The notes under the pieces: generated by a model
Seen by the model: only the letters and a program-made list of their open reading frames with translations
What the model was told of the DNA's origin: nothing
The model's database searches: none
Assembly (NCBI GenBank): GCA_016713535.1
Contig: JADJOY010000003.1
Span: forward strand, 1-64,000
Length of the DNA: 64,000 nucleotides
Origin: JADJOY01 sp016713535 [NCBI: Deltaproteobacteria bacterium]
GTDB taxonomy: Bacteria; JADJOY01
Direction of reading: 5' to 3'
Shown here: piece by piece, positions 9,968 through 18,450 of the stretch
Numbering within the stretch: the stretch's first letter is position 1
Layout of the letters: each line of letters starts with the position of its first letter
Position numbers and translations under genes: made by a program

Positions 9968-11403
9968 TCAGCGCTCGGTGACGTCCACGGTGGCCGGCTC
10001 GGTGAGCAAGCGCTGCTCGACGAAGTCGACCTTCTGACGGAGGCTGCGGTCGGTCAGCAGCTTCTTCTCGAGGGTGCCGAGCGAGTGGATCACCGACGAG
10101 TGGTTGCGGCCGACCAGGTCGCCGATGCTCTGCAGGCTGGCGGGGGTGTACTTGCGGCAGAAGTAGAGCACGACCTGGCGCGGGATCAACACGTCCCGCC
10201 GCCGCGAACGCGCCCGAAGCTGGGACGTCTCGATTCCCCACGCCCGCGCCACCGCCGCCATGATGCGCTCGGGCGTGAGCGTGGAGGAGGGACGGCGCTG
10301 ATACACCTTGAGCGCCTGCTCGGCGAGCTCGCGGGTGATGGGCTCGCCGGTGAGCGAGGCGAGAGCGAGGACGCGATTCACCGCGCCCTCGAGATCGCGG
10401 ACGCTGACGGTGGCGACCGTCGCCACCATCTCGGCGACGCCCGTGGGCAGCGTGACGCCGCGCTCTTGCGCGCGGCGCTCGACGATGGCGATCCGTGTGT
10501 CCGGCTCGGGTGGGTCGATCTCGACGACCAGCCCGGCGCCGAGGCGCGAGCGCAGCGGCTCCGCCAGGTCGGGAATCGACGACGGTGCTCCGTTGCCGGT
10601 CAACACCACCTGCTTGCCGTCGGCGAAGAGCTCGTCGAGCGCGTGAAAGAACTCGGATTGCGTCCGCTTCTTGCCGGCGAGGAACTGGACGTCGTCGATG
10701 ACGAGCAGATCGACGCTGCGCCGGTAGCGATCCTTGAAGCCTTCGATGCGGCCCTGACCGAGGGCGGTCACCATGTCGGCGAGAAAACGCTCGGCGGGCG
10801 CGAACGCCACGCGTGTTCGCGGGCGGAGGCGGATCGCCTCGTTGACGATCGCGCACGCGAGGTGCGTCTTGCCGAGGCCCACCGGTGCGTTCAGGAAGAG
10901 CGGGTTGTAGCGGGTCTCGCGGTCCTCCGCGATCGAGCGAGCCGCCGCGAACGCGAGACGATTGCTCGAGCCGACCACGAAGCGCTCGAAGGTGAGCTGG
11001 CGCGCAGCCGGCGGCAGCGGATGGGTCGCGCGGGACGGCAGGCTCGGCGCCGTGGCCGGAACCGCCTGCGCCGCGGCGCCAGCGCGACCACGCGACACCA
11101 CGTAGAGCGGCGGCGCGGGACGCACCGCCGGCGCGCTCAGTGGATGCCGTCGTCGCACTCACCGAAGGTGAGCACGAGCTGGTAGGGCGTGCCGGTGCGA
11201 TCGGGGAGCGCCTGCTCGAGTGAGCGCAAGAAGTGCTCGCGGACCCAGTCGTGGGTGAACTGGTTCGGCGCTGAAACCACCACCCGCGCCTCGTCGAGGC
11301 GCACTGGCTTGAGCGGCCGCAACCACAGCTCCACGAGGTGGGGCGCGACCCGCGTCTCCAGGTTGGACAGGGTTTGCTGCCAGATCTCTTCGACGTGGCT
11401 CAT
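9968..11403 (-). CDS. dnaA: Chromosomal replication initiator DnaA, split into two frames
   Basis: DnaA binds oriC and opens the duplex. The N-terminal domain I (MSHVEEIWQQTLSNLETRV onward, 88 residues) is encoded at 11137-11403 and ends at a stop. The AAA+ and DNA-binding domains are in a second frame from a GTG at 11158 to 9968, overlapping by 22 bases. Domain III has Walker A (APVGLGKTHL), Walker B (LLVIDDVQFLAGK) and the sensor region. Domain IV ends with the DnaA signature GRNHSSVIHSL. Joined, the product is about 480 residues, a normal size, and the break falls in the poorly conserved linker domain II. A sequencing indel is the simplest explanation; a genuinely split DnaA is the alternative. 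Confidence 0.9.
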
Positions 11404-11998
11404 CGGAAGCGGGGACCTTCGGTTGTCGCGGGAGAAAAAAGCTGGAATGAGACACGCGCATTATCCAGATCGGGGAAAAAGCAGCAACACGAGTAGGGGC
11501 GTGTGTCGCCGAGGTGGCGCGCGAGTGACGCACTGCGTTCGAGAACCCCGCCTTTTTCCCGACTCCGAGCCGTCTGGCCCCCGGGAAACGCCGGGTTTGG
11601 CGCGGTTGCCGGGCTCGCGGCGAAGCCCAAATGATCTCGGCGGGTTATCGGTTTGCTCACGGGTAGTTCACAGCTTGTGAACAACGGAGTCGCCGATCGG
11701 CAGATCGACGAAGCTCGATCGTTCGATCGAATCATCGAAAATGATCGAAATTTCGCGAATGGGGGGTGGTGCGAATTCCACAGGCTGGAGGGCCGGCATC
11801 CGGCATCGGTTCGAGCCCCCAAAATCGGCTAGCCACACCCCCTCGTGAAGGCCGTGCCGCCCGCTGCTCAGTCGGTGCTCCTGGCGCCCCCGCGCCAGCG
11901 CCGCGCCTCCGCGCCGGCGCGGGGCGAGACGTATACTCGCGCCGCTTTCGCGACCCCACGCGCCGCACGAGGCGCTCCTCACACGGGAGATAGAATTC
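11404..11998. other. Candidate replication origin (gene-free gap upstream of dnaA)
   Basis: This 595-base gap has no convincing gene and contains patches much richer in A/T than the surroundings (11441-11490 and 11730-11780). It lies directly upstream of dnaA. A near-consensus DnaA box, TTATCCAGA, is at 11461-11469 (one mismatch to TTATCCACA). Weaker box-like elements form a perfect dyad, GTTCACA / TGTGAAC, at 11666-11682. The stretch 11703-11750 repeats ATCGA several times. An oriC is plausible by position and composition, but the box density is modest; it may instead be the dnaA autoregulatory region. Confidence 0.4.
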
Positions 11999-12430
11999 AT
12001 GGATCTTTTCCGGGCATACCCCGCGCTCGCCACCCTCGGTCTCGTGACCTGCGTGCTGGTCCTCAAGATGCTCGCGGTGGGTCTTGCGACCACGTATCAC
12101 CGCATGCGCCTCAAGCGCTTCGCCACTGCCGAAGACCTGGCCCTCGTCCCGGGCGCCTCGACCGAGAGGCACGACGACATCGAGCGCGCGCGTCGCGCCC
12201 ATCGCAACGACCTCGAGAACATCCCGCCGTTTCTGTGGGTGGCGTTCTTCTTCGCGCTCACCCGTCCCCCCGCCGCGGCGGCGGCGATCTACTTCTGGGG
12301 CTTCACCGGTGCGCGCATCGCGCACTCGGTGTTCTACCTGGCCTCCGTGCAGCCCTTCCGAACGCTCTCCTACACGGTGGGGTGGCTCGCGCTGGTGGCG
12401 ATGACCATCCACACCTGGATCCGCCTGTGA
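11999..12430 (+). CDS. MAPEG family membrane protein
   Basis: A 143-residue protein with four hydrophobic segments and the MAPEG pattern: an early basic loop with RLKRFATAED, the conserved RARRAHRNDLENIPPF motif (Arg/Asn/Glu residues that contact glutathione in mPGES-1 and MGST1) and the ARIAHSVFYL helix. MAPEG proteins conjugate or isomerise lipophilic substrates using glutathione. Bacterial roles are mostly undefined. The ATG at 11999 has a CGGGAGA motif upstream. It stands alone between the candidate oriC and the FHA gene. Confidence 0.88.
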   Translation: MDLFRAYPALATLGLVTCVLVLKMLAVGLATTYHRMRLKRFATAEDLALVPGASTERHDDIERARRAHRNDLENIPPFLWVAFFFALTRPPAAAAAIYFWGFTGARIAHSVFYLASVQPFRTLSYTVGWLALVAMTIHTWIRL

Positions 12431-12461
12431 GCGGCGGGGCGGATCGCGCGGCGGGTCGACC

Positions 12462-12848
12462 TCACGCCGGCTTCGGCGGCGCTCCGACCCGATCGACCGA
12501 GAACAGGAACAGCGTCTCCCCGGCCATGATCTTGTCACCGTTGCGGAGCGCGTACTCCTTGACCTCGGAACCGTTCAGGAACGTTCCGTTCGACGAGTCG
12601 AGGTCGCGCACCCGGAACTCGAGGTTCCTGTAGGAAACCTCGGTGTGGCGGCGGGACATGGCGTCGTCGTCGATCCGTACGTCCGCCTGCTCACCGCGCC
12701 CGATGACCGTGGTGCTCATGCTGAGAGGGAAGGAGCGTCCCTGCTCGGCACCGCTGATCACCTTGAGCGTGGCGCGGATGTTGGGCGGGATCTTGAGGTC
12801 GTCCGCGCCGATCGAGGGCTTGTCGTAGACGAAGGTCTTGTTTTCCAT
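12462..12848 (-). CDS. FHA-domain protein
   Basis: A 128-residue protein consisting almost wholly of one forkhead-associated domain, which binds phosphothreonine. Family signatures are visible: VIGRGEQADVRIDD, SRRHTEV and DLDSSNGTFLNGSEV. The frame extends to 12938, but the added part is low-complexity; the ATG at 12848 gives a clean start (MENKTFVYDKP). It is divergent from a Ser/Thr kinase gene 419 bases away, suggesting that this protein reads the kinase's phosphorylated targets. That link is inferred from proximity. Confidence 0.88.
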   Translation of the reverse strand: MENKTFVYDKPSIGADDLKIPPNIRATLKVISGAEQGRSFPLSMSTTVIGRGEQADVRIDDDAMSRRHTEVSYRNLEFRVRDLDSSNGTFLNGSEVKEYALRNGDKIMAGETLFLFSVDRVGAPPKPA

Positions 12849-13267
12849 GACCGGTCCTCGCTTTGGCGCCCAGGTCGCCGCATGCCTCGCGGACGACGAG
12901 CGGGCGCTGATTGAAGCACGCGTCGCGCGGACTCGCAACGCATGCGCCTCGCCCCCGCCACGACGCGGTTTCGCGCGCGTCTCAGCGCCGTCCGTTTCCT
13001 TGCGCGACCAGGGGGCGGGCTAAATAGAGGCCACGATGACGATGAGCTCGCGCCCTCGAGCGCCCGCGCGCTGCGCTCGGCGACAACGCGCTCGGCTCAT
13101 CCTCGACGAACCCGACCGCCACCACGCGAGATCCGTCGCGAGCGCGCCGCTCGGACCGTCCTCGACGCGCTCGCGGGAGCGTGCGACGCGCGACCCCGCG
13201 CGGCGGATAGGCTGAGCACCGGGTCTCGTCGCTGCGCTCTCCTCACGGTCCCGCTCTCGCACTGCTC
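12849..13267. promoter_or_regulatory. Divergent region between FHA and kinase genes
   Basis: A 419-base gap without a supported gene. On the plus strand a weak sigma-70-like pair, TTGCGC at 13000-13005 and TAAATA at 13021-13026 (15-base spacing), would give a leader of about 240 bases to the kinase. No riboswitch or strong hairpin is evident. The rest is GC-rich with no pattern I can interpret. Confidence 0.25.
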
Positions 13268-15397
13268 ATGGCGCCTCCGGCCGGTTCCGCGCCAGATTCC
13301 GCACCGCGTTTCGGTCAGTACCGGATCCTGCGCAGCATCGCCGCAGGAGGCATGGGCGAGATCTTCCTCGCCAAGCGCGTCGGGCCCGGGGGCTTCGAGA
13401 AGCTCGTCGCGCTGAAGCGGATGTTGCCGCACCTGATGCGCGACGAGCGCTCGGTGGCGATGTTCCTGAACGAGGCCAAGCTCGCAGCCCAGCTCACCCA
13501 CGCCAACATCGTCCAGATCCACGACTTCGGGCGCCTCGGCGACTCGTACTTCTTGTCGATGGAGTACGTGCACGGCCGGAACCTGCGCGACATCCTCGAC
13601 CAGGTGCTGCGCTCGGGGCTCTCGATGCCCGTCGAGCACGCGCTCGGCATCATCCGCGAGGCCGCCGCCGGTCTCGGCTACGCCCACAACCGTTCCGCCT
13701 ACGATGGCACGCCACTCGAGATCATCCACCGCGACGTGTCCCCCCACAACATCCTGGTCAGCTTCGAGGGGGAGGTGAAGATCACCGACTTCGGCATCGC
13801 CAAGGGGTCGCTGATCAGCACCGAGACCACCGCCGGTACCGTCAAGGGCAAGCTCTCCTACATGTCGCCCGAGCAGATCTCGGGCGAGATCCTCGACCGC
13901 CGCTCGGACCTCTTCTCGCTCGGAGTGATCCTCTTCGAGCTGCTCACCGGGCGAAAGCTCTTCCCGGACGACGTGAGCCTCCCCGAGACCATCGAGCGCA
14001 TCCAGTCGGTGACGGTGCCGTTCCCGCGCGACCTGAACCCGGAGATCCCTGTCGACGTCGAGGACCTGGTGCTGCGCTCGCTGGCGCGCTCTCGGAACGA
14101 CCGCTTCCAGAGCGGACGCGAGATGGAGCTCGCGATCGCCGACGTGATGAATCGCCTGGGGCTGGTCTCCGGAGTCCACGAGCGCGCGCGCTTCCTGCTC
14201 GAGCTGTTCGGCGACTCGGCCGCGCCGTCCGGGTTCGCGGGCGAGGGGACTCCGTTTCCCCTCGGCCCCACGCCGTCGCCCGCGCCGGCGTCGCCGCGAC
14301 AGATCAGCGCCGTGGCGGGGCCGCTGCCGGGAAGTGAGCCGGCGTCGCTCGGACGCCTGGTCGCGATCCTCGTGGTCGTGGTCGCGGTGTTCGTGGGGGG
14401 CAGCGCGCTGTGGGAGCGCCTCGGTGGCGCCGGGCGCGCGCCCGCCGCGGTGCCGGCGCCGGGGCCCGCGCCCGTGAGGCCGCAACCCGAACCGCCCGGT
14501 CCGTCGCCCAAGGGCGCTCCGCCGAAGGCAGGGGTGGTCACGCCCACCGTCTCCGGCGAGGTCGACCGCGATCCCGCCACGCCCGAGCGGCGCGCGGTGG
14601 ATGTCACCTCGAGCCCAGCGGGAGCGCAGATCTGGGTGGATGGAGCCGATACCGGCCAGTCCACGCCCGCACGCGTCGACATCCCGGTGGGGCGTCGCAA
14701 GCTGCGCCTCGAGAAGGATGGCTACGAGCCGAGCACGATCCCGATGCTGGTCGAGCTCACCGGCCCCGGCGTTGCCGCGGACGGCATCCTCATCCCCAAG
14801 CCGGTCACGGTACAGATCGCGACCGACCCGACCGGAGCCTCGGTCACCGTCGGGACACAGCGATTCACGGCTCCCCAGACGGTCACGCTCAAGCCAGGCC
14901 GCTACCCGGTGAAGGTGGAGAAGACGGGGTTCCAGGCGGTCGACGGGTTCGCCGTGATCGAGCCGGCGCGCGCCAACGTGCTTCGCTACGAGCTGCGGCG
15001 CGCCTCGCTCACCGGGCTGGTGTCGCTCAACTCGGACCCGTGGGCGATGGTCTACCAGGACGGCTCGGCCGAGCCGATCGGGCAGACGCCGGTGTTCGGC
15101 CACTCGACGAGCGCAGGTGTCCATCGCTACCGGTTCGTGAACCCGCAGCAAGGCCTCGACGAGACACGCTCGGTGGAAATCTTCGCCGACGACCACGTAC
15201 GGAAGAACTTCGAGTTCGCGGCGTCGGTGACCGTCGACGCCGCGGTCAAGCAGCTCTGGATCGACGGCCGCGCCGAGCCGCGGCGGAGCTTCAAGCTCTC
15301 GGTCGGAAGCCACACGGTGCGCGCGCAGCTCGTCGACGGCCGCGAGACCAACACCACCGTGCGGGTCCGGGCCGGTGAGGAGGTGCGGATCCCGTGA
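13268..15397 (+). CDS. Membrane Ser/Thr protein kinase with PEGA-type repeats
   Basis: A 709-residue kinase. Residues 18-290 form a complete Hanks-type domain: glycine loop AAGGMGEIF, catalytic Lys50 (VALKRM), helix-C Glu69, catalytic loop HRDVSPHN (Asp156, a form frequent in myxobacteria), DFG at 174-176 and YMSPEQ. A Pro/Ala-rich linker leads to one transmembrane segment at about 363-382. The outer region, from about 445, has PEGA-like repeats (SSPAGAQIWVDGADTG, DPTGASVTVG, NSDPWAMVYQDG). The cytoplasmic kinase and extracytoplasmic beta-repeats suggest an envelope-sensing kinase. Its stop overlaps the TPR gene start by GTGA, so the two are coupled. Confidence 0.93.
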   Translation: MAPPAGSAPDSAPRFGQYRILRSIAAGGMGEIFLAKRVGPGGFEKLVALKRMLPHLMRDERSVAMFLNEAKLAAQLTHANIVQIHDFGRLGDSYFLSMEYVHGRNLRDILDQVLRSGLSMPVEHALGIIREAAAGLGYAHNRSAYDGTPLEIIHRDVSPHNILVSFEGEVKITDFGIAKGSLISTETTAGTVKGKLSYMSPEQISGEILDRRSDLFSLGVILFELLTGRKLFPDDVSLPETIERIQSVTVPFPRDLNPEIPVDVEDLVLRSLARSRNDRFQSGREMELAIADVMNRLGLVSGVHERARFLLELFGDSAAPSGFAGEGTPFPLGPTPSPAPASPRQISAVAGPLPGSEPASLGRLVAILVVVVAVFVGGSALWERLGGAGRAPAAVPAPGPAPVRPQPEPPGPSPKGAPPKAGVVTPTVSGEVDRDPATPERRAVDVTSSPAGAQIWVDGADTGQSTPARVDIPVGRRKLRLEKDGYEPSTIPMLVELTGPGVAADGILIPKPVTVQIATDPTGASVTVGTQRFTAPQTVTLKPGRYPVKVEKTGFQAVDGFAVIEPARANVLRYELRRASLTGLVSLNSDPWAMVYQDGSAEPIGQTPVFGHSTSAGVHRYRFVNPQQGLDETRSVEIFADDHVRKNFEFAASVTVDAAVKQLWIDGRAEPRRSFKLSVGSHTVRAQLVDGRETNTTVRVRAGEEVRIP

Positions 15398-16290
15398 GCG
15401 TCACACGTGGGCTTCGAGCCGCGGTGGCGGCGTGGGGAGGGGTGGCGCTGCTCGTCGCGGTGGTGAGCGCCGGAGGGTGTGGCGCCGAGCCCCCCCCGGG
15501 CCCGGCCAAGCTGGGCCAGGACTCGACCTTCCTGGTTCAGGTCGCGATGAACGAGTACCGCGCTGGCCGCTACGAGGCGGCGCTCAGGAATCTCGAGCAG
15601 GCGCGAGCCAAGGCGCCGGGCAACCGCGACATCCAGTACCTGCTGGGAGTCGTGCTCATCGAGCGCGGCGAATACGGCCGCGCGATCCAGGCGATCGACG
15701 AGGGGATGGCGGCGGCGCCCAACGATCCCGAGCTGTTCAACGTGCGCGGCATCGCGCACATGCGTGGACGCGAGTTCGACGCGGCGATCCAGGATTTCCA
15801 GGCGGCGCTCGCGCCTGAACGCCGCTACGCCACACCCGAGACCGCGCTCTCCAACCTCGCCGCGACCTACGCGCAGCAGGGACGCGTCGACGACGCGGTC
15901 GCGACGTACTGGAAGGCGCTCGATCTCAAGCCCAGCGATGGCGTGCTGCGCACCGCGCTCTGCCAGACGCTGCTCGACGCGCGCCGCACGGACGTGGCGC
16001 TGCGCGAGTGCACACGCGCCACGACGGACGCGCCGCAATACGCGCCCGCGTTCGATCTCAAGGGCGACGTACTGCACACGATGGGCAAGAAGGCCGACGC
16101 CATCGCCGCGTGGCAGAAGGCGTTCGAGCTCGCGCCCAAGGGCGACTTCAAGGAGAGCGTGCGGCGCAAGTTGATCGCGCTCGGCGTCAACGACCCGGCG
16201 CTCACCGGCAAGCGCAAGGATCGCTGGGAGCTTCCCGCCACCGTGCCCGACGAGGTCGACCCCACGCTTCCGGGCCCGTCGCCGCGCTGA
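15394..16290 (+). CDS. TPR-repeat lipoprotein
   Basis: A 298-residue protein with an N-terminal signal peptide ending in SAGGC, a lipobox, followed by five or six tetratricopeptide repeats, for example YRAGRYEAALRNLEQARAKA, VLIERGEYGRAIQAIDEGMA and TYAQQGRVDDAVATYWKALD. TPR lipoproteins scaffold envelope complexes, such as PilF/Tgl in type IV pilus secretin assembly; no pilus genes adjoin, so that role is only one possibility. The GTG start overlaps the kinase stop, pointing to work with the kinase in one pathway. Confidence 0.85.
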   Translation: MSVTRGLRAAVAAWGGVALLVAVVSAGGCGAEPPPGPAKLGQDSTFLVQVAMNEYRAGRYEAALRNLEQARAKAPGNRDIQYLLGVVLIERGEYGRAIQAIDEGMAAAPNDPELFNVRGIAHMRGREFDAAIQDFQAALAPERRYATPETALSNLAATYAQQGRVDDAVATYWKALDLKPSDGVLRTALCQTLLDARRTDVALRECTRATTDAPQYAPAFDLKGDVLHTMGKKADAIAAWQKAFELAPKGDFKESVRRKLIALGVNDPALTGKRKDRWELPATVPDEVDPTLPGPSPR

Positions 16291-16319
16291 GACGCCGACG
16301 CGGAACCTCTGGAGCGTCA

Positions 16320-16491
16320 GGGGGCTTCGCCCCCGCACCGAGGTTGTGGAGTTTTCCCTCCGGGTCGCTCACGGAAGCCGCGGGGGCCCGGCGACGAGGG
16401 ATGGAGCCCCCGTCGCTACGATGGTTTTCGTCCCGCGGGGGGCTCCGTCCTCCCGCGGCGCTTCGCGCTCGTTCGATTTCTTCACGGGCTC
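16320..16491 (+). repeat. Dispersed hairpin-headed intergenic repeat, copy 1
   Basis: It begins with a GC hairpin just after the TPR gene (GGGGGC at 16320-16325 and GCCCCC at 16329-16334, 3-base loop). The stretch 16362-16491 then closely matches, base for base over long runs, the reverse complement of 30042-30168. Shared blocks include GGGTCGCTCACGG, CGTCGCTACG, GCGGGGGGCTCCGTCC and TTCACGGGCTC. Short open frames inside are products of the repeat and not genes. The hairpin could also terminate transcription of the kinase-TPR operon. Confidence 0.7.
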
Positions 16492-16547
16492 TCCGTCGCC
16501 GGCGCGGTCGACGGAGCGACCGCGCTCCAGCCGCGTGAGCGGCCCAG

Positions 16548-17732
16548 TCACACCCGCTGGTAGGTGCGGCCGCGCCAGGTGAGGCCGAGGCCGAGCGCGG
16601 TGCGCACGATCGCCGCCACCCACATCGCCGCGATCACCGTCGCGCCGAGCGGCTGGAGCCACAGGCCGCGCTCGTCGATCCGCGCCGTCAGGTCCATCGC
16701 GCGACGGACGCTCTGCAACGCCATGAGCTCGGCCACGCCGAGCCCGAGCAGCGCCACCGCCGGGCGCCAGTGGTGTGGCTCGGCGATCAATGCACACCCG
16801 CCCTGCAGCAGCGCCAGGAACGGCATCCACAGGAAGAGCGCGAGGGCGAGCATGATCGGCAGCATCACCAACGCGAGCGGCTTGCGTCCGTCGAGGATGA
16901 GCATGAAGTTCTTCACGAAGCCCTGGCGCAGGTCGTGGAGGGTGGGGCCGAAGCCCTTCGTGACGAGGTCCGGCGCGAGGAGCATGTGGAGCTTGAGCCC
17001 GAGCGACTTGATGCGCTTGGCGATGATCCAGTCCTCGCCGACCCGCGCGCGGATCGACTCGTAGCCGCCGATCGCATCGAAGGCCGCACGCCGGAAGAGC
17101 AGGAAGTAGCCGACGGCGTTGGCGTCCCGTGAGCGTGGGTCGTTGATCTTGTCGAGGCGATAGGACGGGATCAGCCCGAGCGCCGGCAGCACCGCGCGCT
17201 CCCAGAAGCTCGCCACCCGCACCCTCGGGAACACCGTGAGCAGGTCGACCGCGTGCGCCTCGGCCCACGCGACCGCCTCGGGGATGGCACGCGGCTCGAG
17301 CTCGGTGTCGGCGTCGACGATCAGCAGGTAGGTACCGCGCGCCGCGCCGGCACCCTGGTGGATCGCCCAGTTCTTGCCGGTCCAGCCGTCGGGGCGCTGG
17401 ATGCCGTCGACGACGCGCACGCGCGGGTCGCGCGCGGCGACTTCACCCGCGATCGCGCCGGTGCGATCGGTCGACTGATCGTTCACCACCACGATCTCGA
17501 GGGCCGGGTACTCGGACGCGGTGAGCCGCGCCAGGCAGGCCCCCATCGTCTGCTCTTCGTCGCGCGCCGGCACCACCACGCTCACCAGCGGAGCCGGTGA
17601 GGGGAGGGGAAGGGGGCCGTGCGGCTCGAGGCGCGGAAAGAGCGCGCGATCGAGGATCCAGCGCCGCGTGAGGCCGAGATAGCCGAGCAGCGAGGCGCCG
17701 TGGGCGGCGATCCAGAAGCTCACGGGATCCAT
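16548..17732 (-). CDS. HpnB-like membrane glycosyltransferase (family 2)
   Basis: A 394-residue GT-A glycosyltransferase. After one N-terminal hydrophobic segment comes the family 2 core (VSVVVPARDEEQTM, VVNDQSTDRTG, GWTGKNWAIHQG, metal-binding LIVDADTE), then VGEDWIIAKRIK and three or four C-terminal membrane segments. The WTGKxWAxHQG block and overall plan resemble HpnB and CrtQ-type enzymes that glycosylate polyprenoid or hopanoid lipids. The acceptor is inferred, not shown. It is paralogous to the gene at 26777-27991. No hopanoid cyclase is in the window. Confidence 0.82.
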   Translation of the reverse strand: MDPVSFWIAAHGASLLGYLGLTRRWILDRALFPRLEPHGPLPLPSPAPLVSVVVPARDEEQTMGACLARLTASEYPALEIVVVNDQSTDRTGAIAGEVAARDPRVRVVDGIQRPDGWTGKNWAIHQGAGAARGTYLLIVDADTELEPRAIPEAVAWAEAHAVDLLTVFPRVRVASFWERAVLPALGLIPSYRLDKINDPRSRDANAVGYFLLFRRAAFDAIGGYESIRARVGEDWIIAKRIKSLGLKLHMLLAPDLVTKGFGPTLHDLRQGFVKNFMLILDGRKPLALVMLPIMLALALFLWMPFLALLQGGCALIAEPHHWRPAVALLGLGVAELMALQSVRRAMDLTARIDERGLWLQPLGATVIAAMWVAAIVRTALGLGLTWRGRTYQRV

Positions 17733-17832
17733 GGCGGGCGACCTTTTACCCGCTCGCGAGGCCGCGCGGCCACGGCGGCAGGGCGAGCTCCGAGATTGGG
17801 CCTAGTGCGCGGCAAGGTGCAACTGATTAACT

Positions 17833-17849
17833 TGATCTAAACTAGATCA
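17833..17849. promoter_or_regulatory. Dyad operator candidate upstream of gspG
   Basis: A perfect inverted repeat, TGATCTA-AAC-TAGATCA, lies in a short AT-rich island (17815-17885) that stands out from the GC-rich surroundings. It is followed at 17851 by TTGACA, a good -35 match without an equally good -10. A second small dyad, ACAGA-TAAAG-TCTGT, follows at 17860-17874. This looks like a regulator-controlled promoter for gspG, or for the divergent glycosyltransferase at 17732. Confidence 0.45.
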
Positions 17850-17930
17850 GTTGACAGTGACAGATAAAGTCTGTGACTTTATTCCCGCGTCGAACATCCA
17901 CCGTGCCGTTGCGCTCCGAAGGAGGCCGCC

Positions 17931-18437
17931 ATGAACGTCCGCTCGATTCGTCCGGTCCGTCGTCTCGACGCACCGAGCCCGCGTCGATCCCCGTCGCTCG
18001 TACGCTCCGCGCACGGCTTCACGCTGATCGAGATCCTCGTCACGGTCGCGATCATCGCGCTCTTCACCGGAATGGTCGCGCTGCCCGTGGTGGGCCACCT
18101 GCGTGATGCGAAGGTGGTGGCGGCGCGCACCCAGGTCGCCACCCTCGAGAGCGCGCTGCGCACCTACCAGCTCGACAACGGCTTCTACCCGACCACCGAG
18201 CAAGGGCTCGCGGCACTCCTCACCGCGCCCACCACGCGCCCCGTCCCGGCGAGCTACCGAACACACGGCTACTGGGAGCGCGACTTCATCCCCAAGGACC
18301 CGTGGGGCGGCGAGTACCACTACCTCTCGCCCGGTATCCACGGCGAGATCGACGTGTGGAGCCTGGGCGCCGACCAGCAGCCGGACGGCGACGGCGACGC
18401 CAAGGACCTCGGCAACTGGGACCTCGGTCGGCGTTGA
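17931..18437 (+). CDS. gspG: Type II secretion major pseudopilin GspG
   Basis: A 168-residue pseudopilin precursor. After a basic leader of about 28 residues comes the prepilin peptidase site G/FTLIEILVTVAIIA and the hydrophobic N-terminal helix. The C-terminal part has the GspG pattern: LDNGFYPTTEQGLAALL, KDPWGGEYHYLSPG and the calcium-loop region DVWSLGADQQPDGDGDA with a NWDLG end. A strong ribosome-binding site, AAGGAGG, is at 17919-17925. No other gsp genes adjoin; the only other secretion-type gene in the window is the GspE-like ATPase at 30265-31755. Confidence 0.93.
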   Translation: MNVRSIRPVRRLDAPSPRRSPSLVRSAHGFTLIEILVTVAIIALFTGMVALPVVGHLRDAKVVAARTQVATLESALRTYQLDNGFYPTTEQGLAALLTAPTTRPVPASYRTHGYWERDFIPKDPWGGEYHYLSPGIHGEIDVWSLGADQQPDGDGDAKDLGNWDLGRR

Positions 18438-18450
18438 GCCCGGCTGCGCC

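Noticed and set aside
9968-11403. Programmed frameshifting in dnaA
   Set aside because: No slippery heptamer with a following hairpin was evident, and many other genes here have similar one-base breaks.
11808-11830. GGTTCGAGCCCC resembling a tRNA T-arm
   Set aside because: No D-arm, anticodon arm or acceptor stem can be formed with the sequence upstream.
13097-15313. A 738-codon open frame on the minus strand opposite the kinase gene
   Set aside because: It is a mirror-frame shadow typical of GC-rich DNA, with His/Arg/Asp-rich composition and no domain features.
16346-16582. A small Arg/Ser-rich open frame after the TPR gene, and similar frames near 30.1 and 46.0 kb
   Set aside because: They coincide with the dispersed repeat and encode similar low-complexity peptides only because the DNA is repeated.
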